Below are positions 1-7,257 of a stretch of 11,449 bases of DNA, piece after piece; the first letter of the stretch is position 1, and each line of letters begins with the position of its first letter. Made by a program: the position numbers and the translations under genes. The stretch comes from an uncultured Eubacterium sp. GTDB lineage: Bacteria; Bacillota; Clostridia; Lachnospirales; Lachnospiraceae. The DNA is taken from positions 1 to 11,449 of the forward strand of contig CAMODP010000049.1 in the NCBI GenBank assembly GCA_946611445.1. The letters run 5' to 3'. Below the pieces are notes generated by a model. That model searched no databases. It saw nothing but the letters and a program-made list of their open reading frames with translations, and had not been told where the DNA came from.

Positions 1-120
1 CCCGCCGCTGCGCAGGCTCTGGAAGGCGCCGGCAGCGTGCAGAAGAGCAGCGGCAAGCATGTGAAGAAGGACAGAAGCGAGCTGTCCAGCATCAAACCCA
101 GGAAAAAGAGAAGGTATTGA
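1..120 (+). CDS. C-terminal end of an upstream gene (partial), possibly SecF/SecDF
   Basis: An open frame enters from the left edge and ends at TGA 118-120, giving 39 residues. The tail is hydrophilic and strongly basic, ending in SSIKPRKKRRY, with no membrane segment in the visible part. In many Clostridia the genes just before recJ are secD and secF, whose products end in a cytoplasmic tail, and a basic end would suit that. This identification rests on gene order and charge only, because no family motif is visible. A terminator directly downstream agrees with this being the end of a transcription unit. Confidence 0.5.
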   Translation, partial: PAAAQALEGAGSVQKSSGKHVKKDRSELSSIKPRKKRRY

Positions 121-140
121 TCTGCCTGACAGATCGTATG

Positions 141-177
141 TGGGCCAGAGAGGCGACTCTCCCGGCCCATTTTCTTT
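141..177 (+). terminator. Rho-independent terminator between the upstream gene and recJ
   Basis: Outer stem TGGGCC (141-146) pairs with GGCCCA (164-169). After a small 1x2 internal loop, GAGAG (148-152) pairs with CTCTC (157-161), closing a GCGA tetraloop of the GNRA class. TTTTCTTT (170-177) follows directly. A stem with a stable tetraloop plus a T-rich tail is the standard intrinsic terminator layout. It lies inside the 5' extension of the longest possible recJ frame, which argues that the extension is not translated. A second perfect 6-bp inverted repeat (GATCTG 119-124 / CAGATC 130-135) sits just upstream, overlapping the stop codon. Confidence 0.8.
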
Positions 178-204
178 ACGGCGCGGCGGAAAAGAAACGG
201 AACA

Positions 205-209
205 GGGAG
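205..209 (+). promoter_or_regulatory. Ribosome binding site deciding the recJ start
   Basis: GGGAG is 8 bases before ATG 218. The more distal in-frame ATG at 140 has no comparable site and is followed at once by a terminator hairpin, so 218 is the better start. Confidence 0.6.
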
Positions 210-217
210 CGGGAACG

Positions 218-1963
218 ATGACAGAAAACTGGGTGATTGCTGCCAAACGGGCAGATTTCAGAGCAATCGGGGAGATGTTTCACATTGATCCTGTTGTGGC
301 CAGACTTATACGGAACCGGGATGTAGTGGGAGAGGAAGAAATCCGCCGCTATCTGCACGGCACGCTCTCCGACCTGGCGGATCCATTCAGCATGAAGGGG
401 GTGTCAGAGGCTGTTTCGCTCCTTCTGTCGTTCATCCGCGGGCGGCGCAGGATACGGATCATCGGCGACTATGATATCGACGGCATCATGTCCTCCTATA
501 TCCTGCTGACGGGCCTGCGCGCGCTGGGCGCGGAGGCGGATGTCCGGATTCCGGAGAGGATCCGGGACGGCTATGGCCTGAACGAGAACCTGGTCCGCCA
601 GGCCGCGGCAGACGGAGCAGAGGTCCTGCTAACCTGTGACAACGGCATTTCCGCGGCGGATCAGATCCGTCTGGCGGGTGAGCTGGGACTGCGGACGATC
701 GTGACAGATCATCATGACGTGCCGTTTGTGACAGAAGAAAAAGAGGGGACAGATGAAGAGGGCAATGCCGGGGGGCGGCGCTATGTGATACCTCCCGCTG
801 ACGCGGTCATAGACCCGAAACAGGAGGACTGCGCTTACCCGTTCAAAGGCCTGTGCGGCGCCGGTGTGGCGTTCCGCCTGCTGCAGGCTTTGTACGCGGA
901 AGCAGGAAAAAAACCGGCTGAGACGGAGCGGTTCCTGCCGTATGTGGCCGTCGCGACGATCGGGGATGTGATGGATCTCATCGGAGAAAACCGCATCCTG
1001 GTAAGGGAAGGCCTCGCCAGGCTCCCGCACGCCGGCAATCCCGGTCTGGAAGAGCTGATCAGGCAGAACGGTCTGGAGCCGGAGCAGGTGGATGTCTATC
1101 ACGTGGGGTTTGTGATCGGTCCCTGCCTGAATGCCAGCGGGCGCCTGGATACGGCTGAGCGGGCTCTCCGCCTTCTCATGACAGAAGATGCTGCGGAGGC
1201 TGCCAGACTGGCCGGAGACCTGATCAGCCTGAATGTCAGCCGCAAGGCAATGACGGAACAGGGCGTTCAGCAGGCGATGAAGATGGCGGAAGAGACGGAA
1301 CTGCGGAATGACAGGGTGCTGGTCGTTTTTCTGCCGGACTGTCATGAGAGCATTGCGGGCATTGTCGCCGGCCGTCTGAAGGAACATTATAACCGCCCTG
1401 CCTTTGTGCTGACCCGGACAGAGGATCAGGTCAAAGGGTCGGGACGGTCTGTCCCCGCCTATTCGATGTATGAGGAACTCACCGGCTGCAGGGAACTGCT
1501 CACGCGGTTTGGCGGCCACCCGATGGCGGCCGGCCTGTCGCTTCCGGAGGAGAATGTTGAAAAGTTCCGGAAGAAGCTGAATGAGAGATGTACACTGACA
1601 GAACAGGATCTGACCCCGAAGGTCACGATTGACATCGCCATGCCCTTTTCGTATCTTTCCGAAGATCTGATCCGGCAGATTGCGCTGCTGCGCCCCTTCG
1701 GAAAAGGAAATGCCAGACCGCTGTTTGCCCAGAAGGATCTCCGCGTCAGCGGCCTGCGCGTGTTCGGGAAAAACAGGAATGCGGCGAGGATGACGCTGTC
1801 TGATCAGACGGGGCGCAGCATCAGCGCCGTGTATTTCGGAGAGGCTGACAGTTTTGCGGATTTTGTGCAGAGGCAGGATACGATTTCGGTCATCTATTAT
1901 CCGGGCGTGAATGAATGGCAGGGCAGACGCAATTTGCAGCTGACAATTGTATCGTACCGTTGA
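218..1963 (+). CDS. recJ: Single-stranded-DNA-specific exonuclease RecJ
   Basis: 581 residues from ATG 218, near the usual RecJ length. RecJ degrades single-stranded DNA 5'->3' in recombination and mismatch/base-excision repair in the cytoplasm. The DHH phosphoesterase motifs are intact: GDYDIDG (residues 83-89), CDNG (140-143), DHH (164-166) and the segment around IDPKQEDCAYPFKGLCGAG (198-216). The DHHA1 half shows PCLNASGRLDTAE (302-314) and GGHPMAAG (432-439). The last ~100 residues fit the OB-fold domain of the family. A hydrophilic linker (about residues 168-192, rich in Glu and Gly) follows the DHH motif and looks like a lineage-specific loop. An alternative start at 140 would add 26 residues but would run through the terminator. 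The stop codon overlaps the -35 box of the apt promoter. Confidence 0.95.
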   Translation: MTENWVIAAKRADFRAIGEMFHIDPVVARLIRNRDVVGEEEIRRYLHGTLSDLADPFSMKGVSEAVSLLLSFIRGRRRIRIIGDYDIDGIMSSYILLTGLRALGAEADVRIPERIRDGYGLNENLVRQAAADGAEVLLTCDNGISAADQIRLAGELGLRTIVTDHHDVPFVTEEKEGTDEEGNAGGRRYVIPPADAVIDPKQEDCAYPFKGLCGAGVAFRLLQALYAEAGKKPAETERFLPYVAVATIGDVMDLIGENRILVREGLARLPHAGNPGLEELIRQNGLEPEQVDVYHVGFVIGPCLNASGRLDTAERALRLLMTEDAAEAARLAGDLISLNVSRKAMTEQGVQQAMKMAEETELRNDRVLVVFLPDCHESIAGIVAGRLKEHYNRPAFVLTRTEDQVKGSGRSVPAYSMYEELTGCRELLTRFGGHPMAAGLSLPEENVEKFRKKLNERCTLTEQDLTPKVTIDIAMPFSYLSEDLIRQIALLRPFGKGNARPLFAQKDLRVSGLRVFGKNRNAARMTLSDQTGRSISAVYFGEADSFADFVQRQDTISVIYYPGVNEWQGRRNLQLTIVSYR

Positions 1964-1988
1964 TTCCGGGGCCGATTTTTGCTATACT
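1960..1988 (+). promoter_or_regulatory. Sigma-A promoter for apt (and probably relA downstream)
   Basis: TTGATT (1960-1965), a 17-base spacer, then TATACT (1983-1988) preceded by TGC, which makes an extended -10. The expected start of transcription is near 1995, leaving a leader of about 40 bases before the apt ATG. The -35 box overlaps the TGA of recJ (1961-1963), so the promoter is packed into the gene end. No operator-like palindrome is seen around it. Confidence 0.8.
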
Positions 1989-2034
1989 CAAATAATCTTT
2001 TCGATATTTTACGGTTGGAAAGGACGGCAGAGTC

Positions 2035-2559
2035 ATGAAAAAACTTGAAGAATATGTTGCCAGTATCCCGGATTTTCCCGAACCGGGAATCATTTTCCGG
2101 GATGTTACCAGTATACTGCAGGATGCTGACGGGCTGCAGCTGGCGATCGATTCCCTGCAGAAGCTGCTCGAGGGACTGGATTTTGACGTGATCGTGGGCG
2201 CAGAGTCCCGCGGGTTTATTTTCGGTATGCCGCTGGCATATAATCTGAAAAAGCCGTTTGTCCTGGTCCGCAAGAAGGGCAAGCTTCCCCGTGAGACCAT
2301 ATCAGAGAAATATGACCTGGAGTATGGCAGCGCCGAGATTGAGATGCACCGCGACAGCATCAAACCCGGCCAGAAGGTAGTCATAGTTGACGACCTGATT
2401 GCCACCGGCGGAACGATCGAGGCTGCAGCCAGACTGGTCGAGCGTCTGGGCGGCGAAATCGTGAAGATAGTTTTCGTCATGGAGCTCGCCGGCCTGAAGG
2501 GCAGGGAGAAGCTGGCGAAATATGATGTGGAATCTGTCATAGTATACGAAGGAAAGTAA
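2035..2559 (+). CDS. apt: Adenine phosphoribosyltransferase
   Basis: 174 residues, the normal size for Apt, which converts adenine plus PRPP to AMP and pyrophosphate in purine salvage. The type I phosphoribosyltransferase PRPP loop is plain: VVIVDDLIATGGT (about residues 115-127), with the two acidic residues and the following TGGT. The N-terminal IPDFPEPGIIFRDVTSIL and the VGAESRGFIFG block (adenine and phosphate contacts) are typical of the family. The ribosome site GGAAAGGA (2017-2024) is 10 bases before ATG. It has its own promoter overlapping the end of recJ. Next to relA this is the standard Firmicutes arrangement. Confidence 0.97.
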   Translation: MKKLEEYVASIPDFPEPGIIFRDVTSILQDADGLQLAIDSLQKLLEGLDFDVIVGAESRGFIFGMPLAYNLKKPFVLVRKKGKLPRETISEKYDLEYGSAEIEMHRDSIKPGQKVVIVDDLIATGGTIEAAARLVERLGGEIVKIVFVMELAGLKGREKLAKYDVESVIVYEGK

Positions 2560-2573
2560 AATGATGATTACAG

Positions 2574-2619
2574 CGCCAAAAGTGCGGAACAATCCGTAAT
2601 CTGCTTTTGGCGATTTTAT
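2574..2619 (+). terminator. Hairpin between apt and relA, probable partial terminator
   Basis: Perfect 9-bp inverted repeat CGCCAAAAG (2574-2582) / CTTTTGGCG (2604-2612) with a 21-base loop that can form a small inner CGGA/TCCG stem. ATTTTAT follows. The stem is partly A-T and the T-run is short and interrupted, so read-through into relA is likely and it may act as an attenuator. No convincing promoter is seen between it and relA, so a complete stop would leave relA without an obvious start of transcription. Confidence 0.5.
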
Positions 2620-2642
2620 CAAAACATACCGTGATCACAGAA

Positions 2643-2651
2643 GGCAGGTGA
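2643..2651 (+). promoter_or_regulatory. Ribosome binding site deciding the relA start
   Basis: GGCAGGTGA lies 5 bases before ATG 2657. A possible GTG start at 2648 lies inside this Shine-Dalgarno sequence, so the ATG is preferred. Confidence 0.65.
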
Positions 2652-2656
2652 CATCT

Positions 2657-4969
2657 ATGGAGAGCGTGAGAAGCGTTCGCCTCAGTGAAAACGAAAAACT
2701 GAAAAATGAAATAGCAGAGGTGGATGCGAATCTGCGCACCATGGAGGATTTCCTTACGCCCGAAGAGCTCTATGACGAGCTGATCCGCAGCGTGCAGCGA
2801 TATCATCCGTCCACAGACCTGTCTATGATCGAGAAGGCCTGGCTGCTGGCCAGGGAGGCGCACCGCGACCAGAAACGCAGATCCGGTGAGCCCTATATCA
2901 TTCATCCGCTCTGTGTGGCCATTATCCTTGCGGAGCTGGAGCTGGACAAGGAGACGATCGTGTCCGGCCTCCTGCATGATGTCGTAGAGGATACGGTGCT
3001 GACAAAAGAAGGGGTCGCCCGCGAATTCAGCGTTGAAGTGGCGGAGATTGTCGACGGCGTCACCAAACTCGGACAGCTGAGCTATTCCGCGGACAAGATC
3101 GAGGAGCAGGCAGAGAACCTGCGGAAAATGTTCCTCGCGATGGCAAAGGATATCCGCGTCATTCTGGTAAAGCTGGCTGACCGTCTGCACAACATGCGGA
3201 CCCTGCAGTATATGCCGGAGGAGAAGCAGAAGGAGAAGGCCAGAGAAACCATTGACATCTATTCTCCGATCGCGCAGCGGCTCGGTATCACCAAGGTCAA
3301 AAATGAACTGGATGATCTGGCGCTGAAATACCTGCAGCCGGAGGCATACTATGATCTGGTTCACCAGATCAATCTCAAAAAATCCGAGCGGGAAGCCTTT
3401 GTGGGGCGGATCGTAGAGGATGTCCGCCGCCACATTGACGAAGCCGGGATCGAGGCACAGATCAGCGGCCGCGCGAAGCACTTTTTCAGCATTTACAAGA
3501 AGATGGTCAACCAGGAGAAAACCCTGGACCAGATCTACGACCTGTTTGCCGTGCGGATCATTGTAGAGAGCGTGAAGGACTGCTATGCCGCCCTTGGCGT
3601 CATCCACGAGATGTACACGCCGATCCCCGGCAGATTCAAAGACTATATCGCAATGCCGAAGGCAAACATGTATCAGTCCCTGCACACGACGCTGATCGGG
3701 CCGCAGGGAACTCCTTTCGAGATACAGATCCGTACTTTTGAGATGCACCGCGTGGCGGAATTCGGTATCGCCGCACACTGGAAATACAAAGAGGCTTCTG
3801 ACGGCAAGACATCAGGGCCTGAGCAGGAAGAAGAGAAGCTGAACTGGCTGCGCCAGATTCTGGAGTGGCAGCAGGACATGTCCGACAACCGGGAGTTCAT
3901 GAGCCTGCTCAAGAGCGACCTGAACCTGTTCAATGAGAACGTTTACTGCTTTTCTCCTGCCGGTGACGTCAAGACCCTGCCGGCAGGATCCTGTACGATT
4001 GATTTTGCCTACGCGATTCATTCCGCGGTAGGCAACAGGATGGTCGGCGCCCGCATCAACGGAAAGCTGGTTCCCATAGAGACAGAGATTCACAACGGGG
4101 ACCGCGTGGAGATCATCACTTCCCAGAACTCCAGGGGACCGAGCCACGACTGGCTGAAGGTCGTCAAGAGCACCCAGGCGAAGAACCGCATCAACCGCTG
4201 GTTCCGCATGGAAAAGAAGGAAGACAATATTGCCAAGGGACGTGAGATGCTCGCTGCCTATGCCCATTCCAAGGGCCGCAATCTGCAGGAACTCCTGAAG
4301 CCGGAGTACACAGACAAAGTCATGCGCAAATACGGCTTTGCGGACTGGGATTCCGTTCTGGCGGCCATCGGGCACGGCGGACTGAAGGAAGGCCAGGTGC
4401 TCAACAAGCTGGCGGAACTCCGGGAGAAGGACCGGCAGAGCAACATCACAGATGAAGAAGTTCTGCAGGAACTCGCAGAGGAGAAGAAAGAGGGGCATTC
4501 TGCAATATCGCATAAAGGCGGGATCACAGTGCGCGGCATTCATGACGTGGCCGTGCGTTTCTCCAAATGCTGCAGCCCGATCCCCGGTGATGAAATCGTA
4601 GGCTTTGTGACCAGGGGCAGAGGCATTACCATACACCGCACGGACTGCATCAATGTCATAACGCTGCCGGAAGCGGAGCGCAGCCGTCTGATAGAGGCAG
4701 AGTGGGACAGCTCTACCGAAGACAGTCACGCCTATCCGGTCGGCATCAGCGTATACGGGGACAACCGGACCGGCCTGCTGGTGGATATCTCCAGGATCTT
4801 TCTGGAGAGGAAGATAGATCTCAAGGCCATGAACGTGCGGACCAGCCATCAGGGAACGGCGACGATAGACATGACTTTTGAGGTGTCCAGCCAGCAGGAA
4901 CTCCGGGACCTGATGGAAAAGGTGAGACAGGTGCAGAGCGTCATAGACGTACAGCGCGCCAGAGGATAA
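2657..4969 (+). CDS. relA: Bifunctional (p)ppGpp synthetase/hydrolase (RelA/SpoT homologue, Rsh)
   Basis: 770 residues from ATG 2657. It makes and degrades the alarmone (p)ppGpp when uncharged tRNA reaches the ribosome. Domains in order: an N-terminal extension of about 30 charged residues; the HD hydrolase (HP near 83, LLHDVVEDT at 105-113, RLHNMRTL near 176-183), intact and so probably active; the synthetase (GRAKHFFSIYKK, then RFKDYIAMPKANMYQSLHTT from residue 326); TGS (about 426-486); a conserved zinc-finger-like region with Cys638-Cys639 and Cys664; and the C-terminal ACT domain (about 693-770). The RFKD signature (RxKD) is the form found in bifunctional enzymes, whereas synthetase-only RelA has an acidic ExDD. 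Full-length regulatory domains imply ribosome-linked control. It is 16 bases from the downstream hydrolase gene and probably co-transcribed with it. Confidence 0.97.
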   Translation: MESVRSVRLSENEKLKNEIAEVDANLRTMEDFLTPEELYDELIRSVQRYHPSTDLSMIEKAWLLAREAHRDQKRRSGEPYIIHPLCVAIILAELELDKETIVSGLLHDVVEDTVLTKEGVAREFSVEVAEIVDGVTKLGQLSYSADKIEEQAENLRKMFLAMAKDIRVILVKLADRLHNMRTLQYMPEEKQKEKARETIDIYSPIAQRLGITKVKNELDDLALKYLQPEAYYDLVHQINLKKSEREAFVGRIVEDVRRHIDEAGIEAQISGRAKHFFSIYKKMVNQEKTLDQIYDLFAVRIIVESVKDCYAALGVIHEMYTPIPGRFKDYIAMPKANMYQSLHTTLIGPQGTPFEIQIRTFEMHRVAEFGIAAHWKYKEASDGKTSGPEQEEEKLNWLRQILEWQQDMSDNREFMSLLKSDLNLFNENVYCFSPAGDVKTLPAGSCTIDFAYAIHSAVGNRMVGARINGKLVPIETEIHNGDRVEIITSQNSRGPSHDWLKVVKSTQAKNRINRWFRMEKKEDNIAKGREMLAAYAHSKGRNLQELLKPEYTDKVMRKYGFADWDSVLAAIGHGGLKEGQVLNKLAELREKDRQSNITDEEVLQELAEEKKEGHSAISHKGGITVRGIHDVAVRFSKCCSPIPGDEIVGFVTRGRGITIHRTDCINVITLPEAERSRLIEAEWDSSTEDSHAYPVGISVYGDNRTGLLVDISRIFLERKIDLKAMNVRTSHQGTATIDMTFEVSSQQELRDLMEKVRQVQSVIDVQRARG

Positions 4970-4985
4970 GGCAGGGAGGAAAGAA

Positions 4986-5624
4986 ATGCCAGAGATTCGT
5001 ATTCAGAGCATGGTGACAGGAATGGTCGCCACCAATGTGTATTTTGTCCAGAATACGGAGACAAAAGAAATGCTGATCATTGACCCGGCTGATGACGCCG
5101 CGGCAATCCGCCGGCGTGTTTCGGCGATGGAGGGAAAGCCGGTCGCGATACTGCTTACGCACGGTCATTACGATCACATGCTGGCAGCCGAGGCAGTGCG
5201 CGACGCGTACGGGATTCCCGTATATATTGAGGAAGAGGATGAAAAAGTCCTGGAGGACGCGCGGTACAATCTTTCCGGTCTGTGGACGGTTCCCTTTACC
5301 ATGAAGGCAGACAGGCTGATGAAAGACGGAGATGTCCTTCATCTTGCCGGACTGGAGATTCACGTTATTCTCACGCCGGGCCACACCTGGGGCAGCTGCT
5401 GCTTCTACCTGCCGGAAGAAAAAGTGCTGTTCAGCGGAGATACCCTGTTCTGCGGGTCGTACGGGCGGACGGACTTTGCGACTTCCAGCTCTAGGGACAT
5501 GGCAGACAGCGTTCACCGGCTTCTCCGCGAGCTTCCTGAGGACACGGAGGTATATCCGGGACATGAGTCGTTCACGACGATCGGGGATGAAAAAATGTTC
5601 AATCCGCTGGCTTACGGCCTGTAA
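4986..5624 (+). CDS. Metallo-beta-lactamase fold hydrolase, glyoxalase II-like
   Basis: 212 residues with a strong ribosome site (GGGAGG ending 7 bases before ATG). All metal ligands of the glyoxalase II group are visible: THGHYDH (His59, His61, Asp63, His64), His133 in TPGHTWGS, Asp152 in FSGDTLF and His193 in YPGHES. Family members hydrolyse thioesters such as S-lactoylglutathione or related small substrates. This short form lacks the extra C-terminal glutathione-binding helical domain of classic GloB, so its substrate is unknown. The gene sits between relA and hemZ in many Clostridia. It is cytoplasmic, with no signal peptide. The fold is certain; a specific function is not. Confidence 0.9.
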   Translation: MPEIRIQSMVTGMVATNVYFVQNTETKEMLIIDPADDAAAIRRRVSAMEGKPVAILLTHGHYDHMLAAEAVRDAYGIPVYIEEEDEKVLEDARYNLSGLWTVPFTMKADRLMKDGDVLHLAGLEIHVILTPGHTWGSCCFYLPEEKVLFSGDTLFCGSYGRTDFATSSSRDMADSVHRLLRELPEDTEVYPGHESFTTIGDEKMFNPLAYGL

Positions 5625-5643
5625 GCTATGCCGTTCCGGAAAT

Positions 5644-5650
5644 GAGGTGA
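5644..5650 (+). promoter_or_regulatory. Ribosome binding site supporting a TTG start for hemZ
   Basis: GAGGTGA is 6 bases before TTG 5657. The next in-frame ATG is far inside the conserved protein, so the rare TTG start is supported by this well-placed site. Confidence 0.7.
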
Positions 5651-5656
5651 CAGAAT

Positions 5657-7231
5657 TTGGCCCTTCGCTTCAGGCTGACATTCAGTGAGAAGGAATTCGA
5701 ATACGATGTGTACAATCTGCTGAAGGCATTTTATCCGGCGGCAGAACTGGACATGCGCTATATACAGGAGGAGGCATCTCCCTCTGCTGAAGAGGAGGGA
5801 GATGCGGACGCTCTCTTTCAGGTCTGTTACGGCGGTTCATCCGTCGTTTTTTCCTATGCCCCCTGCGGCAGCATGTCTCCGGAGGAGAGGCAGGCAGCCA
5901 GACTGGATGCCGGGGCCTGGTCGGAGGAGAGTACGGACATACCCGCAGACAACAGAATGGAAGCCAAGAACAGGATCAAGCAGCTGGTGTACCGCTGCCT
6001 GCGCCGCATGTCCGGCACAGAGCTTCCCTGGGGCGACCTCACGGGAATCCGCCCAGTCCGGCTGGTAGCCGGAGGGCTGGCAGAGGGAAAGACACCGGAG
6101 CAGATGTCAGCCTACATGCAGGAAACCTGGTTTGTCAGCCCTGAAAAAGCAAAGCTGGCGATCGCGGCGGCGCAGATGGAGAACAGACTGATGCAGGATC
6201 TCAGGCCGGAGCAGGGCTGCAGTCTGTACATCGGCATCCCGTTCTGTCCCTCGATCTGCCTGTACTGTTCATTCGGCTCGCACCCGCTGGAGCGCTTTCG
6301 AAAGATGGTCGGCCCGTATCTGGAGACATTGTACGGCGAGCTCAGGTTTCTCGGTGAGACCATGCGCGAAAAAGGCCTCCGCCTTGATACTGTCTATATC
6401 GGCGGCGGCACGCCAACGACTCTGGCGCCGGACCGCCTGGCACAGCTGCTGCAGGTTGTCAGTGACTGTTTTGCGACAGAAGGGGTGCGTGAATTCACCG
6501 TTGAGGCGGGAAGACCGGATACCATTACGAAGGAAAAACTCCAGGTGCTCCGCCGCTTCCCCGTGACCAGGATTTCCATCAATCCGCAGACGATGAACCA
6601 GGAGACCCTGGATATCATCGGGCGGAAACATACGGTGGAAGAGGTGCGTGAGAAGTATCTGCTCGCAAGGGAGATGGGCTTTTCAAACATCAACATGGAC
6701 CTGATCATCGGCCTGCCCGGTGAGGGTGAAAATGAGGTCAGGCACACGCTGGAAGAAATACGGCAGCTGGATCCGGACAGCATGACGATCCACGCCCTTG
6801 CCCTGAAACGCGCCACCAGGCTGAACCTGTTCCGCGATACCTATGCGCCGGTCTCCTTTGAGGCATCCGCCGGGATCATGCGGCTGACAGAACAGTGCGC
6901 GGCGGATATGGGCATGCATCCGTACTATCTCTACCGGCAGAAAAACATGGCCGGCAACTTCGAGAACGTGGGATATGCCAAAGAGGGGAAAGACTGCCTG
7001 TACAATATCCTGATCATGGAAGAGCGCCAGACGATCCTGGCAGCCGGCAGCGGGGCATCTTCAAAGTTTGTCTATCCCGGCGGCACCCGGATCGAGCGCG
7101 CGGAAAACGTCAAGGATATCGGACATTATATTGAGCGGATCGATGAGATGATCCTGCGGAAAAAGACGGCGCTGGAAGAGTGGATGAAGGCCGGCGGCGC
7201 GCAGATCGGTTATAATCAATCTGATCTGTAA
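5657..7231 (+). CDS. hemZ: Coproporphyrinogen dehydrogenase HemZ-type radical SAM enzyme
   Basis: 524 residues, starting at TTG. It belongs to the HemN/HemW-related radical SAM family and to the HemZ branch by its long N-terminal domain (about 190 residues before the cluster site). The 4Fe-4S cysteines are Cys197-x3-Cys201-x2-Cys204 in CPSICLYCSFGSHP. The SAM-binding GGGTPTT lies near residues 248-254, followed by EAGRPDTITKEKL and SINPQTMNQETLDIIGRKHT, which are typical of HemZ. YRQKNMAGNFENVGYA and GASSKFVYP near the end also match the family. The assigned reaction is oxygen-independent decarboxylation of coproporphyrinogen III, but for HemZ this is supported mainly by homology. No other haem gene is present, so the true substrate may differ. 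A Glu-rich stretch around residues 36-52 is encoded by a perfect 11-bp inverted repeat. Confidence 0.92.
   Translation: MALRFRLTFSEKEFEYDVYNLLKAFYPAAELDMRYIQEEASPSAEEEGDADALFQVCYGGSSVVFSYAPCGSMSPEERQAARLDAGAWSEESTDIPADNRMEAKNRIKQLVYRCLRRMSGTELPWGDLTGIRPVRLVAGGLAEGKTPEQMSAYMQETWFVSPEKAKLAIAAAQMENRLMQDLRPEQGCSLYIGIPFCPSICLYCSFGSHPLERFRKMVGPYLETLYGELRFLGETMREKGLRLDTVYIGGGTPTTLAPDRLAQLLQVVSDCFATEGVREFTVEAGRPDTITKEKLQVLRRFPVTRISINPQTMNQETLDIIGRKHTVEEVREKYLLAREMGFSNINMDLIIGLPGEGENEVRHTLEEIRQLDPDSMTIHALALKRATRLNLFRDTYAPVSFEASAGIMRLTEQCAADMGMHPYYLYRQKNMAGNFENVGYAKEGKDCLYNILIMEERQTILAAGSGASSKFVYPGGTRIERAENVKDIGHYIERIDEMILRKKTALEEWMKAGGAQIGYNQSDL
5774..5805 (+). repeat. Perfect 11-bp inverted repeat inside hemZ
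   Basis: GCATCTCCCTC (5774-5784) and GAGGGAGATGC (5795-5805) are exact reverse complements separated by 10 bases. The hairpin lies in the coding part for the acidic linker EEASPSAEEEGDADAL, starting 118 bases after the start codon. It is stronger than expected by chance in a window of this size, but no T-run follows, so it is not a terminator. Confidence 0.6.
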
Positions 7232-7257
7232 AAAACTTTATGTGAGAGAATCATTCA

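Noticed and set aside
140..217. Longer recJ start at ATG 140 (26 extra residues)
   Set aside because: It runs through a GNRA-capped terminator and lacks a ribosome site; ATG 218 has GGGAG at proper spacing and matches family length.
2648..2650. GTG start for relA
   Set aside because: It lies inside the Shine-Dalgarno sequence GGCAGGTGA that serves ATG 2657.
3955..3988. 9-bp inverted repeat TCCTGCCGG / CCGGCAGGA inside relA
   Set aside because: About one such repeat is expected by chance in a window this size, and it encodes conserved TGS residues.
3812..4849. Long minus-strand open frames opposite relA and other genes (also 629-1519, 2537-3778, 8439-9869)
   Set aside because: They mirror well-supported conserved genes, show no family motifs and are expected in GC-rich coding DNA.
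7211..7216. Perfect TATAAT near the end of hemZ as a promoter for the HD-GYP gene
   Set aside because: No -35 box at 16-18 bases (the spacing falls in a GC-rich stretch) and no extended TGN; kept only as a weak possibility.
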